Shown piece by piece: positions 22,794 to 31,769 of a stretch of 64,000 bases of DNA; the first letter of the stretch is position 1; the number at the start of each line of letters is the position of its first letter. The notes beneath the pieces were generated by a model that did not search any database, was not told where the DNA came from, and saw only the letters and a list, made by a program, of their open reading frames with translations. Origin of the DNA: Scilla litardierei (Eukaryota > Streptophyta > Magnoliopsida > Asparagales > Asparagaceae); assembly GCA_030789695.1 (NCBI GenBank), contig CM061132.1:152218597-152282596 (forward strand), given 5' to 3'. A program made the position numbers and the translations under genes.

Positions 22794-23173
22794 CACTCGG
22801 CCGAGTGGAGGAGCCACTCGGCCGACCAGCGAGACACTGCTCGGCCGACCAATCCAGACACGAGTTACTTGTGCACTCGGCCGAGCACAGAAGACCCACT
22901 CGGCCGAGTGACGAAACCACGTCCGCCCGAGTGGCGCCCAGACGAAGGCTCTCAAAAAGACCGAAGTTACTATTTTTCGGCCTCTGAGCTTCAGAAGACC
23001 CACTCGGCCGAGTGGCAAATCCCGTCCGCCCGAGTGAAGTGAAGCCATCGGCCGAGTGACGACAACTCACTCGGCCGAGCCGCCCCCGAACTGAAGACCC
23101 CTGAAGCCCACGACTTACTGGAAATTGACAGGGTTTTCACTCGGCCGAGCGACTTTCGTCACTCGGCCGAGTG
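22794..23173. repeat. ACTCGGCCGAGT palindrome cluster in U3
   Basis: About ten copies of TCGGCCGA occur within 380 bp, several as the full 14-base palindrome CACTCGGCCGAGTG (22794 and 23160). Interspersed CGTCCGCCCGAGTG variants look like decayed copies. The same cluster is in the 3' LTR (34032-34411), and a related cluster sits inside the element before the second ORF. Confidence 0.9.
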
Positions 23174-23256
23174 CGATGCGCTGCCTGTAGCGAAATTTGC
23201 GGAAAACAGGCTGTGCAGGGGCGTTTTGGTCAGGATTTTTAGACGATTTTTGGGGC

Positions 23257-23264
23257 TATTTAAG
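23257..23264 (+). promoter_or_regulatory. Putative LTR TATA box
   Basis: TATTTAAG lies about 85 bp downstream of the palindrome cluster in the middle of the LTR, followed by a T-rich stretch. It is the best TATA-like sequence in this part of the LTR. The transcription start is inferred to lie about 30 bp downstream. Confidence 0.5.
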
Positions 23265-23658
23265 CTCTGTTTTTACCCTAGTTTTGGGAGCCTCCTCTCA
23301 GATTTTTTGCAGCTTTTTGAGTCTACTTTTTAGCCTTATTAATTGTGATTGGTGAAGGGAAAAACTTGGATTTTTGTTGGGTTGATTGAAGATCTACATT
23401 GGTTTGCACTTCTCTTCCACAAAAACTCTATTTTTTTTTATTGTTTATATCATTGTTGTGATGAATTCCATTGTCTATTTCTCCGCCAATTATTGTGCTA
23501 TTGCTATGATTAGTGAGTAGTCTCCACGTCTTGGGGCGTGGGGATGAACCCTACAAGCCCAATTTCGTGTTTGTGTTGAACCGGTAGAAATTGAGCTAGG
23601 ATTGTTATTAGGGATTAGATTGGGATCGAATTACTACGGATAGCTAGGTATTCACATC

Positions 23659-23958
23659 AATTGGGATTTGCAAGAGATTGGATCCCAATTCGATAGAAAG
23701 CCCTAGAAATCCGAATTGGGTTGGAGTCGGATTTTCGAAGTATCGGTTTGCAAGAAATTGGACCGATGCTAGGATCTCCGGTTGCAATTCCGCGCCGATA
23801 CCCGTTTGCAAGAGATTGGACGGGTAGGAACTATCCTAATTTAGATTGTGGACCGAGTTTGCAAGAGATTGGACTCGGTGCGCAATTGGACGATGATGTT
23901 GATCCCAATGCTAGCTCCCCTAGGCTAGGGTTTGCAAGAGATTGGACCCAAACCTAGG
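23659..23958 (+). repeat. Array of five constant-loop hairpins with variable stems
   Basis: The 14-base sequence TTGCAAGAGATTGG (TTGCAAGAAATTGG in copy 2) occurs five times, starting at 23668, 23748, 23806, 23859 and 23932. Each copy is flanked by a different but self-complementary pair: AATTGGGAT/ATCCCAATT; GTATCGGT/ACCGATGC (one wobble); TACCCGT/ACGGGTA; ACCGAGT/ACTCGGT; and GGGT/ACCC within an outer CCTAGG/CCTAGG. The loop contains the self-complementary hexamer TTGCAA. The array lies downstream of the presumed start site and upstream of the PBS. Confidence 0.95.
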
Positions 23959-24324
23959 ATAGCTATAGACCGGCAACAGCGCGAGAGCGTGAGCTTGGTT
24001 TCACATTTAGTTGCAACTAGTTCATCCAAATTCTCATCCTAGCGATTTCGATACCGGCGAACCACAATTGTGAAATACGGCGAGTAGTGGGGATTCCCCA
24101 TTCCCTAGGCGTTTTCTATTTGATTTGATATTTCGCACTCTTGTCTGACGATTGTGACAGGATCGCCCAAGGCAATTATCCCTCTAAATAGACAGGTTGA
24201 TTAGGAGCAAGCACGGTCATTCGTCCTCCCTGTGTTCGATACCCGCTCGCCGCTATACCGTGCGCTTGCGGTAAAACTACAACCGTCGTCCCGGGACGTG
24301 TACGCCGGGGCACGACCAAGTTTT

Positions 24325-24341
24325 TGGCGCCGTTGCCGGGG
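24325..24341 (+). other. Primer-binding site, tRNA-Asp type
   Basis: TGGCGCCGTTGCCGGGG begins seven bases after the 5' LTR. It is complementary to the 3' end typical of plant tRNA-Asp, the primer type reported for Athila-lineage elements. Confidence 0.85.
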
Positions 24342-24463
24342 AGATTTTTAGTCGGTGCTCAGCACCGACCACCCGGTTATTCCTTCTTACTTTCTTCCTT
24401 TACTTCCCTCTCCATCTTATCCTAACTTCATTCGTAGCCCTATTTGCATATTCTCCCCGTATT

Positions 24464-27400
24464 TTGCATAAGATCTTAACAGGGAGAATGGGGGATGCAA
24501 CGCCAACGATAGAACTCAGTCGAGAAGACTATGACTCCTTCACAGACCTCCTTAAGGAGCTTGTCGACGAGGTCCACACTACCGGAGCATTTGCTATCAA
24601 TATCACGGACCCCGACGAACAACTATTTGCTAGCTTTGTGATGGACCAAATCTCCCCGGAAGGGACCATCGGAGGCAATGTCAGAGTTGACGTGGTCGAC
24701 GACAAATTGCATTTCGAAGACAATAGAGCAAATGTCGAAGAGCACTATGCTCCCGAAGAACCCTTCGAGCAAACCGACATTCAGGATGTTACACTTTATG
24801 ACGCTCACTCTTGTTTTTATGAATCGTCTGATGTGTTTCTTGATTCCAGGTACGAACTGGAGCAGAGCGAAGGTTTTGGCGATGCTAGCACTGAATCAGA
24901 GGGCGCCTACTTCGATGCCTCATCTTCACTAAGCAGCGAGTCCGACTTGTCACAAGAAAGCATGCCATCTGAAAATGAGCTAAACCCGGATGACAAGGAA
25001 GAAGCCGAATTCATGAGAGCTGAAAAGGTGGAAGAAGCAGCGCCACCTCAGGTAGAGCTTAAACAATTACCGCCGAATCTAAGGTATGCCTTTTTGGGTA
25101 ATAAATTGACTTTTCCGGTGATAGTAAATTCCCACCTCACACAAGATCAACTTGAAAAACTCCTAGACGTCCTTAGGAGCCACAAAGATGTCTTGGGATA
25201 CACTATTTCCGATCTAAAGGGAATAAGCCCTAGGCTTTGCACGCATCGGATCCATTTGGAGGATACCGAAGCCACCTCCATAGAGCCTCAAAGGCGGTTG
25301 AACCCGAACATGAAGGAGGTGGTTAAAAAGGAAATCCTAAAATTGCTTGAAGCCGGTATAATTTATCCTATCTCTGACAGTAGATGGGTTAGCCCCGTCC
25401 ACGTTGTCCCCAAGAAAGGAGGGATGACTGTCATAAAAAATGACAAAGGTGAGCCAATATCCACGCGCACTGTCACGGGATGGCGAATGTGCATTGACTA
25501 TAGGAGACTCAATAAAGCTACCCGAAAGGATCATTACCCATTGCCATTCATCGATCAAATGCTTGAACGCCTCGCGAACCATAAATACTTTTGCTATCTA
25601 GACGGGTATTCGGGTTTCTTCCAAATCCCTTTGCACGAAGATGACCAAGAAAAGACAACTTTCACTTGTCCCTATGGCACCTACGCATACCGTAGGATGC
25701 CGTTCGGCCTTTGTAATGCTCCCGCCACGTTTCAAAGATGTATGACATCCATATTTTCCGATTATATTGAAAATATTATGGAAGTTTTTATGGATGACTT
25801 CTCGGTTTATGGAAGTGAGTTTGACTCTTGCTTGGAAAATCTCACTAAAGTCCTAAAAAGATGCCAACAAAACAATCTCACTCTCAATTGGGAGAAGTGC
25901 CACTTCATGGTCACGGAAGGTATAGTTCTCGGACACCTTGTTTCCTCAAGAGGAATCGAGGTTGATAAAGCTAAGATTGAGGTAATCGAAAAACTTCCTC
26001 CTCCTATTAATGTCAAGGGCATTAGAGGCTTCCTTGGCCACGCGGGGTTTTACCGCCGCTTCATTAAGGATTTCGCCTCGATTGCCCGACCACTTACTTC
26101 CTTACTCGCTAAAGATGTTCCTTTTGACTTTTCAGGAGAATGCTTGCAAGCTTTCAACACCTTGAAGGAAGCGCTAGTCTCAGCGCCCATCATCCAACCG
26201 CCGGATTGGAGCCTCCCTTTCGAGCTAATGTGCGATGCTAGCGACCAAGCTATTGGAGCGGTATTGGGACAAAGGAAAGATAGGAAGCTTCATGCGATAT
26301 ACTACGCAAGCAAGACATTGGATGACGCGCAGAAAAACTACACAACTACCGAAAAGGAGCTTCTAGCGGTCGTCTATTCCATAGAGAAGTTTCGCTCCTA
26401 CCTCCTCGGTTCCAAGGTGATTGTCCACACCGACCATGCAGCATTGAAGTATCTTTTAAACAAGAAGGAGGCCAAACCCCGGTTGATTAGGTGGATACTC
26501 TTGTTGCAAGAATTCGACCTAGAGATCAGAGATAAGAAGGGTACAGACAATGTCGTGGCAGATCATTTATCCAGGCTCATTCGCGATAAGGAGGATGAGA
26601 GCTTACCTATTGACGACACATTCGTTGATGAGAGGCTATATGCGGTAAGGGCCGAGGAAGTACCTTGGTATGCGGACTTCGTCAACTACTTGGCGTGCGG
26701 AATCAAACCGCATGGGATGTCCACGCAACAAAAGAGGAGATTTATGCATGAGGTCCGTAGCTATTTTTGGGAAGATCCTTACCTTTTCAAGATATGCAAA
26801 GATAATGTCATTCGTAGGTGTATTCCTAAGGAGGAGGCAACGTCTATCATTTTGCATTGCCACGGTCTACCATGCGGGGGACATCATGCCGCCTCTAAAA
26901 CTACCGCTAAGATCTTGCAGAGCGGATTCTTCTGGCCCACAATGTTTAAAGACACTCACACTTTTGTGAAGGGTTGCGATAGATGTCAACGGACCGGGAA
27001 TATCTCCAAGCGCAATGAGATGCCGATGAGACCCATCCAGGAGATTGAGCTTTTTGATTGTTGGGGAGTAGACTTCATGGGGCCTTTTCCGTCGAGCAAT
27101 GGCAACAAGTACATCCTATTGGCCGTTGACTATGTCTCCAAATGGGTGGAAGCTATTGCCACCCCTACTAATGATGCGAGGGTCGTCTCCAAATTCTTCA
27201 AGCAAAATATCTTTCCGCGCTTTGGAGTGCCGCGTACCTTGATAAGCGACGGGGGAAGCCACTTCATAGAAAACAAGTTTGAAGCAATGCTAAAAAAGTA
27301 CGAGGTAAATCATAGGGTTGGAATGGCTTATCACCCCCAGACAAGCGGCCAAGTAGAAGTCTCAAATAGAGAAATCAAGCAAATTCTCGAGAAAACCGTA

Positions 27401-28369
27401 GATCGGTCTAGAAAGGATTGGTCAATGAAGTTAAACGATGCTCTATGGGCCTATCGTACGGCTTTTCGCACCCCCATCGGTACCACACCGTTCCGCCTAG
27501 TTTACGGGAAGGCTTGCCACTTGCCGGTAGAGTTGGAACACCGTGCATATTGGGCCATTAAGACTTTTAACTACGATTATAAGAGTGCGGCGGTGAGGCG
27601 ACTCTTGGACATCAACGAACTTGATGAAATAAGGAGAGACGCCTATGAGAGCTCGAGGATTTACAAGGAAAGGACCAAGATTTTCCACGATGCCCGCATA
27701 ACTGTCACGGACTTCAAGGTGGGAGACAAGGTCTTGCTCTACAACTCCCGACTCCGACTATTTCCCGGTAAGTTGAGGTCACGATGGTCGGGACCTTTCA
27801 CCATCAAGCACATACAACCGGGAGGAGCTTTCGAGTTGGAGAGCAAGGAAGGCACCACATTCAAAGTAAATGGGCAAAGGCTAAAACACTATTCCGAGGG
27901 GATCCCTACGGGCGAAATCAATAGAGTATATTTGCTTAAAGAGCGGTCGCATGATCTCTCGGACCTCCTTGATGAGGTGATAGAGGAGGCGATTCCTCAC
28001 TCAATTGGTGCCCTTTTTGATGAAGAATTGGATGAAAGCCCGGATTTAGGCCATGAGGACAATAATGATGATTCCCCAGACTTCTCCACTGATGAAGATG
28101 AAGGCGACGCTGATGTCGCAAGGATTCGAGAGCTCTGCAAGCTCTCGAAATCAAAGTCTCCAACGAAAGCTCCGCCGGTACGGAAATCGGCATCGCCGGC
28201 TAAGCCGTTGACCGGGGCAAATGCTAGCTCGGGGAGCCTCCCCCCAACACTATTCGAGATAGGAGACCTCCGAGGGAGACCGCTACGCCGCCACGTCCGA
28301 ATCCAAGCGCGCTCCCCGGAAAGTTTGACGGGTGCATCTCATGTGCACCAAACATCCCGCATTGATTGA
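24464..28369 (+). CDS. Athila-like polyprotein: reverse transcriptase, RNase H, integrase (no gag, no protease)
   Basis: An uninterrupted 1301-aa frame. The start may be the ATG at 24464 or the in-frame ATG eight codons later ([10 protein letters not shown]). Residues 1-200 are acidic and unrecognised, with no CCHC knuckle and no D-S/T-G protease motif. Residues from about 205 match the protease-RT linker of Athila proteins ([20 protein letters not shown]). RT follows with [12 protein letters not shown] (307) and FMDDF (catalytic Asp 444/445). RNase H shows Asp591, Glu630 and Asp657. The integrase has an HHCC finger (His798 to Cys838), catalytic Asp870, Asp929 and Glu965 with the expected 35-residue spacing, and a C-terminal module ([20 protein letters not shown]). 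All catalytic residues are present, so replication enzymes could be active if Gag and protease come from another copy. Confidence 0.92.
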   Translation: MHKILTGRMGDATPTIELSREDYDSFTDLLKELVDEVHTTGAFAINITDPDEQLFASFVMDQISPEGTIGGNVRVDVVDDKLHFEDNRANVEEHYAPEEPFEQTDIQDVTLYDAHSCFYESSDVFLDSRYELEQSEGFGDASTESEGAYFDASSSLSSESDLSQESMPSENELNPDDKEEAEFMRAEKVEEAAPPQVELKQLPPNLRYAFLGNKLTFPVIVNSHLTQDQLEKLLDVLRSHKDVLGYTISDLKGISPRLCTHRIHLEDTEATSIEPQRRLNPNMKEVVKKEILKLLEAGIIYPISDSRWVSPVHVVPKKGGMTVIKNDKGEPISTRTVTGWRMCIDYRRLNKATRKDHYPLPFIDQMLERLANHKYFCYLDGYSGFFQIPLHEDDQEKTTFTCPYGTYAYRRMPFGLCNAPATFQRCMTSIFSDYIENIMEVFMDDFSVYGSEFDSCLENLTKVLKRCQQNNLTLNWEKCHFMVTEGIVLGHLVSSRGIEVDKAKIEVIEKLPPPINVKGIRGFLGHAGFYRRFIKDFASIARPLTSLLAKDVPFDFSGECLQAFNTLKEALVSAPIIQPPDWSLPFELMCDASDQAIGAVLGQRKDRKLHAIYYASKTLDDAQKNYTTTEKELLAVVYSIEKFRSYLLGSKVIVHTDHAALKYLLNKKEAKPRLIRWILLLQEFDLEIRDKKGTDNVVADHLSRLIRDKEDESLPIDDTFVDERLYAVRAEEVPWYADFVNYLACGIKPHGMSTQQKRRFMHEVRSYFWEDPYLFKICKDNVIRRCIPKEEATSIILHCHGLPCGGHHAASKTTAKILQSGFFWPTMFKDTHTFVKGCDRCQRTGNISKRNEMPMRPIQEIELFDCWGVDFMGPFPSSNGNKYILLAVDYVSKWVEAIATPTNDARVVSKFFKQNIFPRFGVPRTLISDGGSHFIENKFEAMLKKYEVNHRVGMAYHPQTSGQVEVSNREIKQILEKTVDRSRKDWSMKLNDALWAYRTAFRTPIGTTPFRLVYGKACHLPVELEHRAYWAIKTFNYDYKSAAVRRLLDINELDEIRRDAYESSRIYKERTKIFHDARITVTDFKVGDKVLLYNSRLRLFPGKLRSRWSGPFTIKHIQPGGAFELESKEGTTFKVNGQRLKHYSEGIPTGEINRVYLLKERSHDLSDLLDEVIEEAIPHSIGALFDEELDESPDLGHEDNNDDSPDFSTDEDEGDADVARIRELCKLSKSKSPTKAPPVRKSASPAKPLTGANASSGSLPPTLFEIGDLRGRPLRRHVRIQARSPESLTGASHVHQTSRID

Positions 28370-28694
28370 AAATTATAGGGGGTCGAGCTCACGACCTAAA
28401 ACGAGCGCTTGTCGGGAGGCAACCCGACGGTTTTTGCTTTATTCTCATTCGTTTTTCTTTATTTCCGTTTTAGAAATTTTTAGTATTTTGAGTCACCAGA
28501 CCAAAATTTTGTGATAACGGGTCCTATTTTTCTTGACAGGAGAGAAGATAGGTAGATCATCATGAGGAGGATGAACGAGACGACGAGGAGCGCCCCAAGA
28601 AGGCGTTCGACGCTTAGGAGGAGCATGAAATCGACTGGAGGAAGAAAGACGGAGTTTAGAGTCCAAACGAAGATAAACAGCAGAAATTAAGGCT

Positions 28695-29022
28695 CACTCG
28701 GCCGAGTATACTAGTCACTCGGCCGAGTCAAGAAGTTCGTCCGGCCGAGCCGCTCACGAACGAGGGAAGTCTGCTGTAACCAACTCTCTGTCTATTTTCC
28801 TCATTTCATAAGAACTGCTACTCGGCCGAGTACATATATTCACTCGGCCGAGTAAAACGGATACCCTCCTAGGGCGAGTCATGCCGAGTAGCTTGAGTCA
28901 CTCGGCCGAATGGACTTACTCCACTCGGCCGAGGCTGGCAAAGCCACTCGGCCGAAGCGACATCGGGGAGAAATTTTTAATTGCCTCGCTCGGCCGAGTG
29001 AGTAAAGTCACTCGGCCGAGTC
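28695..29022. repeat. Internal ACTCGGCCGAGT palindrome cluster upstream of the second ORF
   Basis: About ten CGGCCGA/TCGGCCG words, mostly within ACTCGGCCGAGT, lie in 330 bp between pol and the second ORF. The motif is that of the LTR U3 cluster while the spacers differ, so this is not a simple LTR copy. A TATA box follows 11 bases after the last palindrome. Confidence 0.9.
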
Positions 29023-29032
29023 GTAACTTTTT

Positions 29033-29041
29033 TATATAAAA
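29033..29041 (+). promoter_or_regulatory. Putative internal promoter TATA box for the second ORF
   Basis: TATATAAAA follows the internal palindrome cluster directly and precedes the second ORF by about 490 bp. The order palindrome cluster, TATA, leader repeats that of the LTR. The leader contains a T-rich stretch ending CATGCGCAG (near 29394), which could be a splice acceptor. Confidence 0.55.
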
Positions 29042-29525
29042 CCGAGGGGGGCACGGTTTTCGAAAACAAAAAAAAACCCCTTCGCCCGCGCCCCCTCAGC
29101 TCCCTCGCCCGATCTCGCCTCGCCGCTCGCCCACTCGCCCGCGCGCGCCGCCGCTCGGCCTGCCGTCGCCGGCCGCCCGTCGCCGGACTCCGCCCGAGTC
29201 GCCGCCGGCCGCCCCGCCTCCGATCACCTCCGGTTCGCTTATTTTCACCATTTTCTCCTCTCCTCGTGTATATTTTGAGGATCCATGTGCTAAACGCCCC
29301 CCTAACCCAAATCAATTCCTATATCTATCTGTTATACCTCTATTGCTCCATACATTTTGATTATTACTCGCTGATATCGCTTTTCCATGCGCAGGTTGCT
29401 TTTTGGAGCTTAGGGGAGCTCAGGGGAGTTTCTACGGGCTGCTCAGGACTTCGTGGAGGCGCGGACTTCGCACGCTTCCACTACTTAGCACTCGCGGCGT
29501 GTTTGGGTAAACTCTTTCCACTCTT

Positions 29526-31769
29526 GTGCACACGCCGCACTTTTCACTTTTTCGGCGCGCGCTCGGGGCAGATATGCCGCCCCGGACACGGCCGCGGTCG
29601 AAGAGAGCCTCCGCCAAGCGGAAGCGGTCGGATGATGCCGGCCCCTCCCACGAGTTGGAGGACTCTCCTCCACCGTCCCCCGCACACCCCGCACCGCCTG
29701 CAGGCCCCGCACACCCCGCACAGCCTGCAGCGCACCCACAGCCCGCACAGCCTCTCCCCGCCGATCCACAGCCACCACCACCGGCTCCACTGGTCGGGCC
29801 GCTCGGGATTACGTTCCGAGACGACGCACACCGCGCCGTCTTCGAGCGTATCTCCCAGCGCTCGATCGTACCCTCCAGGTTCGCACACCTCGCTGACCTA
29901 GGACGCCTGGGGGTACTTGAGGGGATGCTCACGTTGTATGACAACGTGGGCTGGCGAGATTTTTTCCAGGTGTCGGCGGATACTTTTACCCGTCCGACAC
30001 TTGAGGTTTTGAGTTCTATCGCCCGGACCGATGAGGGATGCTCATTCCGGTTCATGGATCGAGAGTGCCAGGTCACTCTCGATATGATGAGAGCATTTTT
30101 CTCATGGCCCGCAGTCCCCGGAGCCGATCGCGGTTATGGCCCCACACATATCCCTCCACCCTCTTTCGACGCCGGTGCCTTCTGGGCACGTATCACGGGT
30201 CTCCACGCCGCCTTTGACCCTAGTAGGGCCAAGGCCTCGGCCATCGTACATCCCTGCCTACGCATTGCCCAGCGCCTCATGGCGACTACCTTTTTGGCCA
30301 GATATGAGCCGGGCACGATGTCTACGCCAGAGCTTTACATGCTCTATGCGATGACACGTCCCAGAGCTCTATCTAGGGATGGAGACGAGCTTGTCCCCGC
30401 CGTCGTGATCGATATCGCGGCATGGTACTTAGACCGCATCATTGTATCGGTGGGCGCTCGCTCACCGATATGCTGCGGCGGCCTGATTACCCTGCTGGCT
30501 CTTATGACCGGCGAGGATTTCCCCGACGACCTGCGACGCGTTCCGGGCCCCACTTCCTTGTCGATAGACGTTATGGCCCGGATGAAGATGCTGCGTCCGC
30601 ACGGCGAGCGTCACTGGGTCTGGTTGCACGGCCCCTATGGGGCCGATTACATGATTCTCCCGAGCCCTGCTCGGACTCTGATTGCACCAGCCCACGTTGA
30701 CTGGCTTCCGACGATGGATGTCCTCATCCCCGCCGCCTACGTGCTCGAGGCCGAGGAGGCCGAGCAGGGCCCCGCTGCCCACGCTGCCCAGGCTGCTCCC
30801 GCAGACCCTGCTGCGCACCCTGCCGAGCCTGCTGCCCACCCCGTCGACCCTGTGGCCTCTCAGCCTGTTCCTGACGTTTCCACTGCTCTTCACACTTCTG
30901 TCCCTACCTCTGCCTGTGTCGAGAGTACTTTTGCTGAGCCCACTTCCACCACTGTCACCACTTCCGAGGCTGTCCCCACCACTCCCTCTGCCACCTCAGG
31001 CCCTCTGTCCGTGGAGCCCCTTTGCTCCGCACTCCCCGAGCGCCCGCCGACCATAGTCGAGTGCGGAGAGCCCTCGTTCACTTCGGTCGTGGAGACCATG
31101 GTTAGCATGATCTCCGCTGGGGTTACACCTTTTGGACCGCACACTTCTACCCCAGCGGGAGATTCCTCTGTCTCCACCGCCGCCTTATTCTCCGAGAGCG
31201 TCGTGGCGTCTGTCCACACGTCTGTGCCACGGACCTCTCTGGCCACCTCGTTACCTCTTTTGCACGCCTCCTTTGCTGCCGCTGCCTCCACTCCTCGCCA
31301 GCCGGCGTCCCGGCCTCACACCGAGGCCAGGCCCACTTTTCCAGGCGCGGCCCCTTTTGTCCCATTCCCTGCTGAGCCCGTTACATACTCCACACGCGTA
31401 CGCCAGCCTCGCCCTGCACAGCCTAGACCGGTGCGTCCCTCTGCACCACCCCCGCCCGACACCGTACTGCAGAGCATACGTGCTCTTGAGGTGGCGGTGA
31501 GTGGTCTTAGAGGAGACCTTCGGAGCCTGTCCTCCACCGTCTCTGCGCTGTCTGGACGCTTTGACCTGATCCCTCAGATCCACTACTGCCTGACGCAGAT
31601 CTTAGAGCGTCTCCCGCGCGTACCCCCACCCACCCCGCAGGTTCCCACACACACACCCACACACGCTCGACCTGCTTCCACTCCCACGCCCACCCCAGCT
31701 CAGCAGCCTACACCACCACCACCACCACCTCCGCCTCAGGACGGAGACGGCGCGACACCGCCTTCTTAG
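29526..31769 (+). CDS. Second long ORF of the Athila-like element (ATHILA ORF-1/env-position protein)
   Basis: An intact 747-aa frame downstream of pol. The start is 29526 or the in-frame ATG at 29574 (MPPRTRPRSKRASAKRKR), which begins with a basic, nuclear-localisation-like stretch. A Pro/Ala-rich segment follows. A central globular region (about residues 95-390) includes LYDNVGWRDFFQVSADTF, TRPTLEVLSSIARTDEG and LDMMRAFFSWP, the pattern I associate with the ATHILA ORF-1 family of plant elements. The C-terminal half is Ser/Thr/Pro-rich. A coiled-coil-like helix lies at about 645-700 (LQSIRALEVAVSGLRGDL), before a poly-Pro tail. I see no signal peptide or clear membrane anchor, so an envelope role is not supported. 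Function unknown. The preserved frame suggests selection or youth. Confidence 0.75.
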   Translation: MHTPHFSLFRRALGADMPPRTRPRSKRASAKRKRSDDAGPSHELEDSPPPSPAHPAPPAGPAHPAQPAAHPQPAQPLPADPQPPPPAPLVGPLGITFRDDAHRAVFERISQRSIVPSRFAHLADLGRLGVLEGMLTLYDNVGWRDFFQVSADTFTRPTLEVLSSIARTDEGCSFRFMDRECQVTLDMMRAFFSWPAVPGADRGYGPTHIPPPSFDAGAFWARITGLHAAFDPSRAKASAIVHPCLRIAQRLMATTFLARYEPGTMSTPELYMLYAMTRPRALSRDGDELVPAVVIDIAAWYLDRIIVSVGARSPICCGGLITLLALMTGEDFPDDLRRVPGPTSLSIDVMARMKMLRPHGERHWVWLHGPYGADYMILPSPARTLIAPAHVDWLPTMDVLIPAAYVLEAEEAEQGPAAHAAQAAPADPAAHPAEPAAHPVDPVASQPVPDVSTALHTSVPTSACVESTFAEPTSTTVTTSEAVPTTPSATSGPLSVEPLCSALPERPPTIVECGEPSFTSVVETMVSMISAGVTPFGPHTSTPAGDSSVSTAALFSESVVASVHTSVPRTSLATSLPLLHASFAAAASTPRQPASRPHTEARPTFPGAAPFVPFPAEPVTYSTRVRQPRPAQPRPVRPSAPPPPDTVLQSIRALEVAVSGLRGDLRSLSSTVSALSGRFDLIPQIHYCLTQILERLPRVPPPTPQVPTHTPTHARPASTPTPTPAQQPTPPPPPPPPQDGDGATPPS

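Larger units (their letters stand above)
22499..24318 (+). repeat. 5' LTR of Athila-like element
   Basis: It starts TGATCACTCC, ends GCACGACCA and is 1820 bp. In order it holds a cluster of ACTCGGCCGAGT palindromes (U3), a TATA-like TATTTAAG (23257), then an array of constant-loop hairpins (23659-23958) that would be in R-U5. The short open frames across the palindromes on both strands are artefacts of the repeats. Confidence 0.93.

Noticed and set aside
22514..23070. Open frames across the palindrome cluster in both Athila-like LTRs
   Set aside because: The palindromes read as SAEW/LGRV/HSAE in several frames on both strands. The LTR is non-coding by structure.
22794..23173. CRISPR array
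   Set aside because: Repeats are short palindromes with irregular spacers in plant nuclear DNA inside an LTR. There are no cas genes and the context is eukaryotic.
29432..30893. Minus-strand frames opposite the second Athila-like ORF (up to 214 aa)
   Set aside because: They are G+C-rich shadows of the plus-strand frame, without domains.
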